Origin: Rhizobiaceae bacterium
GTDB taxonomy: Bacteria > Pseudomonadota > Alphaproteobacteria > Rhizobiales > Rhizobiaceae
Assembly (NCBI GenBank): GCA_019635775.1
Contig: JAHBYU010000002.1
Location: 372,001 to 436,000 of the forward strand
Reading direction: 5' to 3'
Length of the DNA stretch: 64,000 nt
Shown: in pieces, positions 1 to 9,298 of the stretch
How the letters are laid out: every line of letters begins with the position of its first letter
Numbering within the stretch: position 1 is the stretch's first letter
Program-made: the position numbers and the translations under genes
The notes under the pieces: model-generated
Seen by the model: the letters and a program-made list of their open reading frames with translations, nothing else
What the model was told of the DNA's origin: nothing
Database searches by the model: none

Positions 1-1327
<1,327 letters not shown>

Positions 1328-1352
1328 TCAGAATGGAATGATGAGCGGGTGA

Positions 1353-1649
1353 TCAGCCGATAATGCCCATGATGTCGGATTCCTTCATGATCAGAAGGTC
1401 TTCGCCATTGAGCTTCACTTCGGTGCCGGACCACTTGCCGAACAGGACGCGGTCGCCTGCCTTGACATCGAGCGGAACCAGCTTGCCAGCCTCGTCGCGC
1501 GCGCCGGAACCGACGGCGACGATTTCGCCTTCCTGCGGCTTTTCCTTGGCGGTGTCGGGGATGATGATCCCGCCTGCGGTCTTCTCTTCAGATTCCACGC
1601 GGCGAACGACCACGCGGTCATGCAGCGGCCGGAATTTGGACTTTGCCAT
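1353..1649 (-). CDS. groES: 10 kDa co-chaperonin GroES
   Basis: Heptameric lid of the GroEL chamber. The 98-residue product starts [17 protein letters not shown] and ends DIMGIIG, with the typical mobile-loop region ([19 protein letters not shown]) and full family length. The in-frame reading extends upstream to 1718, but that extension would run through the promoter leader and the CIRCE element, and homologues start at MAKSKF, so the ATG at 1649 is chosen. First gene of the groESL operon; expression should be repressed by HrcA at CIRCE and induced by heat or misfolding stress. Confidence 0.98.
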   Translation of the reverse strand: MAKSKFRPLHDRVVVRRVESEEKTAGGIIIPDTAKEKPQEGEIVAVGSGARDEAGKLVPLDVKAGDRVLFGKWSGTEVKLNGEDLLIMKESDIMGIIG

Positions 1650-1707
1650 TGTTTGTATCCTCGTGCGGATGTTAATTCCTCCATCCGGCCTCGAGGCCGG
1701 ACTGACG

Positions 1708-1734
1708 TTAGCACTCATCTGGAGGGAGTGCTAA
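1708..1734. promoter_or_regulatory. CIRCE operator (HrcA-binding inverted repeat)
   Basis: Perfect 9-9-9 inverted repeat: TTAGCACTC at 1708-1716, a 9-nt spacer, GAGTGCTAA at 1726-1734. This matches the CIRCE consensus exactly. It lies between the groES promoter (1744-1772) and the groES start, where bound HrcA blocks transcription. hrcA itself is not in this window. Confidence 0.97.
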
Positions 1735-1743
1735 CGCGCCGCT

Positions 1744-1772
1744 CACATAGGCGGTGGCCGTTTTCCTGTCAA
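1744..1772 (-). promoter_or_regulatory. groESL promoter, sigma-70 type
   Basis: On the minus strand a consensus -35 TTGACA (1772-1767) is followed after exactly 17 nt by TATGTG (1749-1744) as the -10. CIRCE begins 10 nt downstream, placing the operator over or just past the expected start of transcription. No heat-shock-sigma-type promoter was recognised. The 322-nt groES-marR gap holds this promoter, CIRCE and the marR operator; I see nothing else in it. Confidence 0.8.
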
Positions 1773-1940
1773 GAATTCCCAGCAGCAAAATCTTGCGGTG
1801 CGCAGCGATGGCGCAGTCCCGCGCGCCTCGCCGACTGCTTATGCGCCAATCGTGACTTTTCCGGGTCCTCTCAGATCGGCCAGACGGGGTTTCTGGGAGA
1901 AAAACCGCTGCAGACTCATTTTACGTTCGTAGCACTTGAT

Positions 1941-1960
1941 ATTGTAAGCATGCTTATAAT
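1941..1960 (+). promoter_or_regulatory. palindromic operator / -10 region of the marR-emrAB operon
   Basis: A perfect 12-bp palindrome TAAGCATGCTTA (1945-1956) lies inside an imperfect longer one, ATT.TAAGCATGCTTA.AAT (1941-1960). Its right end merges into TATAAT (1955-1960), a consensus -10 box. MarR repressors usually bind such palindromes over their own promoter, so autorepression of marR-emrA-emrB is inferred. If this -10 is used, transcription starts only a few nucleotides before the marR ATG at 1972. Confidence 0.6.
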
Positions 1961-1971
1961 ATATTCAGCTT

Positions 1972-2445
1972 ATGGTTTCGGATGGATTGGACAGACTCGG
2001 CTTCCTCGTCCACGACGCAGCGCGGCTTATCCGCAAGCGTTTCGAGGGGAAGGGCGGTGCCTACGGGCTTTCGGCTGCGCAGTGGCGATTGCTGGTGCGC
2101 GTCGTGAAGGACGAGGGCGTGGCACAGGCGCGCCTGGCCGAACTGCTCGAAATCGAGCCAATCAGTGTCTCCCGGCTGATCGACCGGATGGAAGAAGGCG
2201 GCTGGATCGAGCGCCGTCAGGATGCAAGCGACCGCCGGGTGCGCATGATCTTCCCGACCGAAAAGAGCCTGCAGGCGTTTGCCGAGATCAAGGGCATGGC
2301 CGGGGAGGTCTATGACCTGGCGCTTGCCGGCCTGAACAACGATGAGAAACACACGCTGGTCAAGGCACTCAGCACCATCATTACAAACCTGTCGGACGGC
2401 GAAGCCCCCGCGCAGGCCAATACAACAAAAGGCAATGCAGCATGA
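1972..2445 (+). CDS. MarR-family transcriptional regulator of the EmrAB pump
   Basis: A 157-residue winged-helix repressor of MarR/EmrR type. The recognition helix and wing are seen as LAELLEIEPISVSRLIDRME followed by a DASDRRVRMI wing (about residues 55-95), flanked by dimerisation helices. Such proteins bind a palindrome as dimers and release it on binding phenolic or hydrophobic drugs. The stop overlaps the emrA ATG (ATGA at 2442-2445), so the repressor and pump are translationally coupled. No Shine-Dalgarno is evident before the ATG; with TATAAT at 1955-1960 the mRNA may be nearly leaderless. Likely autoregulated through the palindrome at 1945-1956. Confidence 0.9.
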   Translation: MVSDGLDRLGFLVHDAARLIRKRFEGKGGAYGLSAAQWRLLVRVVKDEGVAQARLAELLEIEPISVSRLIDRMEEGGWIERRQDASDRRVRMIFPTEKSLQAFAEIKGMAGEVYDLALAGLNNDEKHTLVKALSTIITNLSDGEAPAQANTTKGNAA

Positions 2446-3611
2446 ACGCCGTGGCCAAGATCAAGGACGATGTCACCGAGGTCGACATGGAAAGGCCTTC
2501 CGCTCCGCCTCCCTTGGCGGTCGCGCCCGCGTCGGCTGTGAAGCCTGCCAGCAAGCCCAAGCGAAGCCGGCGCACGCTGCTTATGCTGGCCGTGCCGCTC
2601 GCGCTTGCCATCGGTGGCGGCTATGTCTGGCTGGCTGGCGGTCGCTACCAGGAGACAGAGAACGCCAACCTCCGCCAGGCCAAGGTCACTGTGGCGGCCG
2701 AGGCTGCCGGCCGCATCGTCGAGGTCGATATCGACGACAACCAGCCCGTGAAGTCGGGCGACCGGCTTTTCGTTGTCGATCCCGAGCCCTACAGAATCGC
2801 GCTGGCCCAGGCGGATGCAGCGCTTTCAGCAGCGCGGCTGAACATCGAGCAGCTTCGGGCCGCCTATGGGCAGGCGGTGGCGCAGGAGCGTGTCGCTGCA
2901 AGCGAGGTGACCTACCTCAAGTCGCAGTATGACCGTGCGGCCGACTTGGCCAAGAAGGGCATCAGCGCGCAGGCTTCGCTTGACGAAGCGCAGCGCGACC
3001 TCGCACGCGCCGAAGAGCAGCATCGAGCGGCACAGCAGGGCATCGAGAGCGCGCGTGCCGCGCTCGGCGGTGACGCCGACATCGCCACGGACAAGCATCC
3101 GGCGGTGCTGGCTGCGCAGTCCGCCCGCGACAAGGCCGCCTTCGACCTCGCCCAGACGACGGTCGTGGCTCCTGCTGACGGCGTGATCAGCCAGGCCTCC
3201 TCCTTCAAGGTCGGCCAATATGTCGGCAAGGGCACCGCGCTGTTCAGCCTGGTCGAGACCGGGGACACATGGGTCGAGGCGAATTTCAAGGAAACCCAGC
3301 TGACCAACATGCGTCCGGGCCAGTCGGCAGAAGTCGTGCTCGATACCTATCCGGGCGTGACGTTCGAGGCGACGGTGGAGAGCATCGGAGCTGGAACCGG
3401 CGCGGAGTTTTCGCTGCTGCCTGCCCAGAACGCGACGGGCAACTGGGTGAAGGTGACCCAGCGTATCCCGGTCAGGCTGAAGCTCGACACCGAGGGCAAG
3501 GACGACGTGCCGGTAAAGACAGGCATGAGCGCAACCGTCACGGTGGACACGAAGGTCTCGCACAGCTTCGCAAGCCTGTTCGGCTTAGGTGAGGCCAAGG
3601 CGGCGGACTGA
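2442..3611 (+). CDS. emrA: HlyD/EmrA-family periplasmic adaptor of a drug efflux pump
   Basis: Membrane-fusion protein linking an inner-membrane MFS pump to an outer-membrane channel. The 389 residues comprise a ~44-residue cytoplasmic Pro/Lys-rich N-terminus, one membrane segment (about 45-64), a split biotinyl-lipoyl domain (first half with KVTVAAEAAGRIVEVDIDD, second half with TTVVAPADGVISQ), a helical hairpin between them (about 110-215, rich in A/E/R/Q heptads), and a C-terminal beta-barrel region. Length and architecture match EmrA/VceA. It overlaps marR by 4 nt and is followed by the DHA2 transporter, so it supplies the adaptor of a tripartite EmrAB pump. No TolC-type channel is encoded here. 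Confidence 0.93.
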   Translation: MNAVAKIKDDVTEVDMERPSAPPPLAVAPASAVKPASKPKRSRRTLLMLAVPLALAIGGGYVWLAGGRYQETENANLRQAKVTVAAEAAGRIVEVDIDDNQPVKSGDRLFVVDPEPYRIALAQADAALSAARLNIEQLRAAYGQAVAQERVAASEVTYLKSQYDRAADLAKKGISAQASLDEAQRDLARAEEQHRAAQQGIESARAALGGDADIATDKHPAVLAAQSARDKAAFDLAQTTVVAPADGVISQASSFKVGQYVGKGTALFSLVETGDTWVEANFKETQLTNMRPGQSAEVVLDTYPGVTFEATVESIGAGTGAEFSLLPAQNATGNWVKVTQRIPVRLKLDTEGKDDVPVKTGMSATVTVDTKVSHSFASLFGLGEAKAAD

Positions 3612-3648
3612 GGAGCGCTTCGCCGCCGGGCGTAGCCAAGACAAAGCC

Positions 3649-5190
3649 ATGTTCGAAGTCAGGGCGATAGACCCTCATAACGTGCCGCATCGCGGGCTGA
3701 TCACGGTATCGATCATGCTCGCGACGATCATGCAGGTGCTCGACACGACAATCGCCAACGTGGCGCTGCCTTCGATGACGGGCGACCTTGGCGCGTCGGC
3801 CGATACGATCAACTGGGTCCTGACATCCTATATCGTCGCGGCGGCGATCATGACGCCGGTCACCGGTTGGCTTTCCGACAAGTTCGGCCGCAAGGAGCTT
3901 TTCCTCGTCACGGTTGCCGGGTTCACGCTGATGTCGATGCTTTGCGGCGTCGCCTGGAGCCTGGAAAGCATGGTGCTGTTCCGTCTTCTGCAGGGCGTGT
4001 TCGGCGCGGCGATCGTTCCCCTGTCGCAGACCTTCCTGCTCGACATCAACCCGAAGGAACGCCACGGCTCTGCGATGGCTCTTTGGGGCGCCGGCATCAT
4101 GGTCGGGCCGATCATCGGGCCTACGCTGGGCGGCTGGCTGACGGACAGCTTCAACTGGCGCTGGGTGTTCTTCATCAACCTGCCGGTAGGCATCGTCGCC
4201 TTCCTCGGCTGCCTGGCCTATCTGCCGGCGGTCGCAAAGCGGGTGCGCGGTTTCGATTTCTTCGGCTTCGCGATGCTGTCGCTTGGCGTTGGAGCGCTCC
4301 AGCTCATGCTGGATCGCGGCGTCGAGGTCGACTGGTTCTCGGCAATCGAGACCTGGATCTATCTCGGGCTGACCCTGTCAGGCTTCTGGGTCTTCATCAT
4401 CCACATGACGACGACCGAGCACCCCTTCATCGATCCCAAGATATTCGCCGACCGGAACTTCGTGACGGGGCTAGTCTTCATCTTCGTCGTTGGCATCATC
4501 CTGCTGGCGAGCCTCGCGCTCCTGCCGCCCATGCTGTCGCGCATCTTCGACTATCCGACGATCACTACCGGGCTTGTGATGGCGCCGCGCGGCGTCGGAA
4601 CGATGATCTCAATGATCGTTGTGGGCCGCATCATCCAGAAGGTCGACGCGCGCTTCCTGGTCGTGCTCGGTCTCACGCTGACAGCGTATTCGCTTTACAT
4701 CATGACCGGCTTCACACCGCAGATGGACAGCTACCTGATCATCGTGTCCGGCGTCGTCCAGGGCCTTGGGCTCGGGCTCGTCTTCGTCCCGCTTTCGACG
4801 GTTGCTTTCGCGACGCTGGAAATGCACCAGCGCACCGACGCAGCCAGCCTGTTCAGCCTCGTGCGCAACCTAGGCTCATCGATCGGGATCTCCATCGTTA
4901 CGGTGGTGCTGACGCGCAACGTGCAGATCAATCATGCCGAGATCAGCGCCGGAATGACGCCGTTCAACCAGGCCCTGGGTGCTGCGATGCCGTCGGCTGT
5001 CGCTGGCGACCCGTCGGCGCTGATGCGGCTTGACCTGCTCGTCAACATACAGGCGTTGATGGTTTCATACGTGGACGATTTCAAGCTGATGATGATCGTC
5101 ACGCTCTGCGCCATCCCGCTCGTGTTTCTGCTTAGAAAGCCTGCAAGTGCTCCGGTTGGCGGAGGAGCGCCGGCGGCGCACATGGACTAG
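3649..5190 (+). CDS. emrB: DHA2-family drug:H+ antiporter (EmrB-like MFS)
   Basis: Proton-driven multidrug exporter with about 14 membrane helices. Seen: the DHA2 motif LDTTIANVALP in helix 1 (residues 31-41), MFS motif A GWLSDKFGRK between helices 2 and 3, and the antiporter motif C region (MVGPIIGPTLGGWL) in helix 5. The frame is open from a GTG at 3589 inside the 3' end of emrA, but the ATG at 3649 gives the family N-terminus MFEVRAIDPHNVP and a 513-residue protein, the usual EmrB length, so it is preferred. Last gene of marR-emrA-emrB; it converges on the TadG-like gene with only 17 nt between stops. Confidence 0.93.
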   Translation: MFEVRAIDPHNVPHRGLITVSIMLATIMQVLDTTIANVALPSMTGDLGASADTINWVLTSYIVAAAIMTPVTGWLSDKFGRKELFLVTVAGFTLMSMLCGVAWSLESMVLFRLLQGVFGAAIVPLSQTFLLDINPKERHGSAMALWGAGIMVGPIIGPTLGGWLTDSFNWRWVFFINLPVGIVAFLGCLAYLPAVAKRVRGFDFFGFAMLSLGVGALQLMLDRGVEVDWFSAIETWIYLGLTLSGFWVFIIHMTTTEHPFIDPKIFADRNFVTGLVFIFVVGIILLASLALLPPMLSRIFDYPTITTGLVMAPRGVGTMISMIVVGRIIQKVDARFLVVLGLTLTAYSLYIMTGFTPQMDSYLIIVSGVVQGLGLGLVFVPLSTVAFATLEMHQRTDAASLFSLVRNLGSSIGISIVTVVLTRNVQINHAEISAGMTPFNQALGAAMPSAVAGDPSALMRLDLLVNIQALMVSYVDDFKLMMIVTLCAIPLVFLLRKPASAPVGGGAPAAHMD

Positions 5191-5207
5191 GCTGTTAGTG
5201 CTCCTGC

Positions 5208-7163
5208 TCAGCCCACAAGGCGCAGGTTCGACAATTCGTCCGCGATTTCCTTGAACTTGTCTGCGAGGTTCGAGCCGGATGCGTTCCAGTAGAGCTTCGC
5301 CGGTTTCGTCGGGTCCGCGGAGTCCTTGCGGAACCGCGATTCCGACGAACATTTCTTCAGGGCGTCTATCGCCTTATTCTCGGCGGCGACATCCGTGCTG
5401 AGGTCGAGCGAAACGGTCATGACCAGCACGCCGGCTGCCTTGGCGTTGTCGCAAACCGAAACCATCTGCTCATCCAGTGCCGCCGTATAGTTCGAGGCGG
5501 AATAGTTGTAGCGGCCGATCGCCCCGCTGGTTCCCATGAACATGCGCGTGGTGCCGGTGCCGTTGTAGCCGACGCCGGTGAAGCCATAGGCCGAATAGAC
5601 GGACTTGTTGCTGGCGGGATCAGAGCCGCCCTGGGTGCCATATACGTTTGCGCCGTCGGTGAGCAGGATGATGACCTTGTCGTTGCCCTTTTCCGATTCC
5701 GGCCTGCCCTCCGCGAAAGGCGGCGTGCTGGTTAGCGTGCGCCAGCCCCATGCGGTGCCCTCCGGGACATTGGTGTTGCCGTTGGCCGTCATCCTGTCGA
5801 TGGCGGTCTTGATGGTATCGAGACCGTCCTCTGTGGTGACGTCCGTCAGCGGCGTGATAGGCGTCGTGGTGCAACTGTAGTTGGGACCGCTGCCCTTTGG
5901 CGATGTCGCGCCATAAGGGCGCACCTCGAAATACTTCGCCATGTTCTTCTGGCGCGTCGTGCCCGAATAGCTTTCCGTTCCGTCGTTCCACCAGTTGTTG
6001 GAAGCGTTGTAGTTGTCCTGTGTCTGCCCCTCGACGGCCCAGCGGTCGCCGGGCTCGTCTGGCGCGAACATCGGCACGAACATGGTAGCCGGATCGCCGA
6101 AGCCTATGCCGGTGTTGGCGGTGCCGCCCTGCGCGGTCGCATCGTTGACATTGTAGGGGTAGGGTCGGGCTTCCACGCAGCCCTGCCAGCTTGCGTAGCT
6201 GGTCGAGATATTCTCGTAGTAACCCGTTTCCTGCCAGTAGCCCTGGCGGCAAATGCCGTTGCGCGTGCGCGTGCAGATGTATTCCTGGCCGGTGACGACC
6301 CATTCGCGGTCGCTGACATGCTTCATGTCCTGATAGAGGGAGAAGCGCGAAAGGATGCCGTTTTCATCCTCGCCCCAGTCGCTGCCACGCTTGTACCATA
6401 TGCCGCCGACCTTCTCCGCGCGCTTGTTCGTATCGGTCAGCTTCGTCCAGTCGAAATTCTCGTGGTGGATGGGTGAGAGTCCTTCGGCATCCATCCACGA
6501 AGCGCCGGCGTTTTCGGGGCCGACATTGACCGACGCGGCGAAGGGGACCAGCGAAAACTGGACAGGCTTCTCGATCTGTTTGATCTGGTTTGCCTGGAGC
6601 GCCAGCGTATCGACAAGCTGCTTGGCGGCCGTTTTCAGGAGTGCGAGCCGCTTCTGGCCTGAACCGGAGCCGTATTCATCCATCGAGCCGGAGTTGTCGA
6701 GCACGAGCGCCACTTCGAGCGTGTTCTTCAGCCGGATTTCGCTGTCCGTGATGAAGCTGATCTCCTGGTCGCGCTCATCGGGAGGTGTTCCAAGCAGCGT
6801 GAAGAAGGAGGGCAGGAAATATGGCTTGTAGTTGAGGACGGCAGACACCTTGAGTGTGCCTCCGCCATGCTGGTTGTTTGGCAGCACCACCGTCAGTTCG
6901 GTATCGGCGGGGTCGACCGAACCGAGATTGGCCTTGAAGAACTCGTTGGCGTAGGCGATCAACTGCTCATCGGTGGCGCCGGAGACGATCTGCCGTGCCG
7001 TGGCAAGCCCCGCCGCGTCGAGCGCGCTGGCGGTGACCTGCTTCTGCCGGTTCATTTCGCTGTAGTCGATGGCGATCGCCACGCTGCCGATGATAGGCAA
7101 CATGGCGATGGCGGTGAGCATGGTGTAGTTGCCGCGGCGATCCCGCAGGAACCCAAATGTCAT
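5208..7163 (-). CDS. TadG-like pilus-assembly protein with von Willebrand A domain (copy A)
   Basis: A 651-residue exported protein with a prepilin-like N-terminus: a short basic leader ending RRGNYTML, a hydrophobic helix (about 12-32) and a TadE/TadG-type segment (ALDAAGLATAR). A vWA domain follows: MIDAS DNSGS at 156-160, the later NVPEGTAWGW segment and LTDGANVYG strand. Such proteins are tethered to the inner membrane and face the periplasm; TadG members accompany Flp/Tad pili. The body contains several Cys and Tyr/Trp-rich loops and C-terminal DELSNLRLVG. It is a close paralogue of the next gene (7198-9150), 34 nt upstream in the same direction, so the pair arose by tandem duplication. 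No tadA/B/C/rcpA or flp genes lie nearby. Confidence 0.85.
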   Translation of the reverse strand: MTFGFLRDRRGNYTMLTAIAMLPIIGSVAIAIDYSEMNRQKQVTASALDAAGLATARQIVSGATDEQLIAYANEFFKANLGSVDPADTELTVVLPNNQHGGGTLKVSAVLNYKPYFLPSFFTLLGTPPDERDQEISFITDSEIRLKNTLEVALVLDNSGSMDEYGSGSGQKRLALLKTAAKQLVDTLALQANQIKQIEKPVQFSLVPFAASVNVGPENAGASWMDAEGLSPIHHENFDWTKLTDTNKRAEKVGGIWYKRGSDWGEDENGILSRFSLYQDMKHVSDREWVVTGQEYICTRTRNGICRQGYWQETGYYENISTSYASWQGCVEARPYPYNVNDATAQGGTANTGIGFGDPATMFVPMFAPDEPGDRWAVEGQTQDNYNASNNWWNDGTESYSGTTRQKNMAKYFEVRPYGATSPKGSGPNYSCTTTPITPLTDVTTEDGLDTIKTAIDRMTANGNTNVPEGTAWGWRTLTSTPPFAEGRPESEKGNDKVIILLTDGANVYGTQGGSDPASNKSVYSAYGFTGVGYNGTGTTRMFMGTSGAIGRYNYSASNYTAALDEQMVSVCDNAKAAGVLVMTVSLDLSTDVAAENKAIDALKKCSSESRFRKDSADPTKPAKLYWNASGSNLADKFKEIADELSNLRLVG

Positions 7164-7197
7164 TCTCTGCGGCCCCCGCCGCGCCTTGTGATGGCGG

Positions 7198-9150
7198 TTA
7201 TCCGACGATACGCAGATTGGACAGTTCGTCCGCGATTTCCTTGAACACGGTCGACAGGGTCGCGCCGGTCGCGTTCCAGAAAAGCTTGGCGGGCTGCCCG
7301 TCCGGTCCTTTGCGGAACCGAGAGTCCGAGGCGCAGCTCTTCAGTTCGGTGATCTGCTTCTTATCGGCCGTCTTGGTCTCGTCCAGATCAAGCGCCACCG
7401 TCATCATCAGGACGTTGGAGCCCTTCGCGTTGCTGCAGATCGCCCGCATGTGCTCATCCAGAGCGGCCTGGTAGTTCGACGAGGTGTATGTGGTCTTGCT
7501 GACGCTGGTGCCCTTGTAGAGGCGTCCGGTCGGCTCGGTCGACGCGAATTTCTGGCCGGCATACCCGTATGCGGCGTAGGTGGATTTGTTGCCCGCGCTG
7601 TCGGTTCCGCCCTGATCGCCATAGACGTTGGCGCCGTCGGTTAGGACGATGACGACCTTGTCGTTGCCCTTCTCGTTGTTATCGCGCCCTTCCGTGAAGG
7701 GCTCGTTGCTGGAGAGCGTGCGCCAGCCCCAAGCGGTGCCTTCGGGAACGTTGGTGTTGTTGGTTGGCCGCATGGCGTCGATGGCGTCCATGATCGTCTG
7801 CTTGCCGGCTAGGACCGTCACGTCCGTCAGAGGCGTGATCGGGGCCGTGGTGCAGGACATGTTCGGACCTGTCGAACTGCTCGTACCGTAAGGCTTTACG
7901 CGGAAGTACTTGCGCGTGTCCTTCTGGCGGGTCAGCGCGTCGCTGTTGTCCCAGTCGGCCCACCAGCTGTTGCTGTAGCCGTAGGCGCTGTTGTCGCCGA
8001 CCAGATCGTTCACGCCGTCATGGTCGATATCCTGCCAGCGGTTGCCGGCTTCGTCCGGTGCGAACATCGGAACGTAGAGCGTGGCCGGCGTGCCGCTGGA
8101 CGGCGTCGTGTCATCGGTATTGTAGGGATAGGGCCGCGCTTCCACGCAGCCCTGCCACGTCGCGTAGCGGCTGGTCGTGTAGGTGTAGTCGGGCTGGGTC
8201 CAGTAACCGCTCCGGCATGTACCGTTGTTGCGGTAGCGCGTGCAGATATACTCGCTGCTGTTGGGCACTTCCTCGCGGCCGGACTCGATAAGCATGTCCG
8301 CGTAGAGGCTGAACCTGGTCAGAGGCTGATCCTTCGTTTCGCCCCATCCGTCGCCGCGCTTGTACCAGACATCGCCGACCTTTTCGGCCCAGCGGTCGCC
8401 AAGTTGCGCCCGGTTTGCGTAGGTCATCTTCGACCAGTCGTAATTCTCGTGGTGCATGGGCGAGATGCCCAGCTTGTCCATCCAGTCCTCGTCGTCCTTG
8501 TCCGGGCCGATGTTGACCGAAGCGGAGAACGGAACCAGAGAAAACTGGACCGGCTTGTCGATCTGCTTCATCTGGGAAGCCTGCTTGGCGAGCGTCTCGA
8601 CGAGCTCCTTGGCGGCGGTGCGAAGCAGCACGATTCGCTTGTCGTTCGTGCCCGTGCCCTTCTCGTCCATCGAGCCTGAGTTATCGAGCACAAGCGCAAC
8701 CTCGAGCGTGTTCTTCAGGCGAATTTCGGCCTCTGCCTGAACCCCGATGTTCGGGTCGCTGGAAACCTTGTTGACGAGCGCCGCCGCAGCCGGGAGAAAC
8801 GTCGGGTGGTATGTCAAATCGGCTGTCAGCTTGAGCGTCCCGCCGCCATAGTTGTTGTTGGGCAGGACTACGGTCAACGACGTGTTGGCGGGGTCGATCG
8901 AGCCAAGATTGGCCTCGAAGAAGTCCTTTGCATAGGCTTTTGCGGTGTTGTCGTCCGCGCCCTCGGCGATCCGGCGCGCCGTCGCGATGCCGGCGGCATC
9001 AAGCGCATTCTTCGTGACAGCCCGCTGGCGCGACAGTTCTGTGTAGTCGATCCCGATTGCCAGAGCGCCCATGATCGGCACCATCGCAATCGTGGTCAAC
9101 ATCAGGTAGTTGCCACTCGTGTCTTTCAAAAACCGGCGGAACATGTCCAA
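7198..9150 (-). CDS. TadG-like pilus-assembly protein with von Willebrand A domain (copy B)
   Basis: A 650-residue paralogue of the 5208-7163 product with the same order of parts: N-terminal RDTSGNYLML-like leader (here KDTSGNYLML) and hydrophobic helix, ALDAAGIATAR segment, vWA MIDAS DNSGS again at 156-160, NVPEGTAWGW and LTDGANVYG, and C-terminal DELSNLRIVG. The ATG at 9150 is used; a second Met two codons in (9144) is an alternative. It is first in the pair and probably carries the promoter within the 148 nt before it. The copies differ mainly in the central loop between MIDAS and the second acidic strand, suggesting divergent ligand or partner specificity on a conserved scaffold. Confidence 0.85.
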   Translation of the reverse strand: MDMFRRFLKDTSGNYLMLTTIAMVPIMGALAIGIDYTELSRQRAVTKNALDAAGIATARRIAEGADDNTAKAYAKDFFEANLGSIDPANTSLTVVLPNNNYGGGTLKLTADLTYHPTFLPAAAALVNKVSSDPNIGVQAEAEIRLKNTLEVALVLDNSGSMDEKGTGTNDKRIVLLRTAAKELVETLAKQASQMKQIDKPVQFSLVPFSASVNIGPDKDDEDWMDKLGISPMHHENYDWSKMTYANRAQLGDRWAEKVGDVWYKRGDGWGETKDQPLTRFSLYADMLIESGREEVPNSSEYICTRYRNNGTCRSGYWTQPDYTYTTSRYATWQGCVEARPYPYNTDDTTPSSGTPATLYVPMFAPDEAGNRWQDIDHDGVNDLVGDNSAYGYSNSWWADWDNSDALTRQKDTRKYFRVKPYGTSSSTGPNMSCTTAPITPLTDVTVLAGKQTIMDAIDAMRPTNNTNVPEGTAWGWRTLSSNEPFTEGRDNNEKGNDKVVIVLTDGANVYGDQGGTDSAGNKSTYAAYGYAGQKFASTEPTGRLYKGTSVSKTTYTSSNYQAALDEHMRAICSNAKGSNVLMMTVALDLDETKTADKKQITELKSCASDSRFRKGPDGQPAKLFWNATGATLSTVFKEIADELSNLRIVG

Positions 9151-9298
9151 GCACCCCAGCTTGTGTAGTTTCTAGCCGGGCAAGGTCGCACAAATTGTTA
9201 AATTAGCGGTTTGGAAGGTGCCTTTAAAATGAGTAACCGGGTTCAGGGCGCATTAACCAATCCGGTCGTCGCTTTGCGCGCGTCAACGCGATGGCGCG

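Noticed and set aside
5160..5206. AGGAGC/GCTCCT inverted repeat between emrB and the TadG-like gene as a terminator
   Set aside because: Only 6-bp arms separated by about 30 nt and no U-tract; too weak to report.
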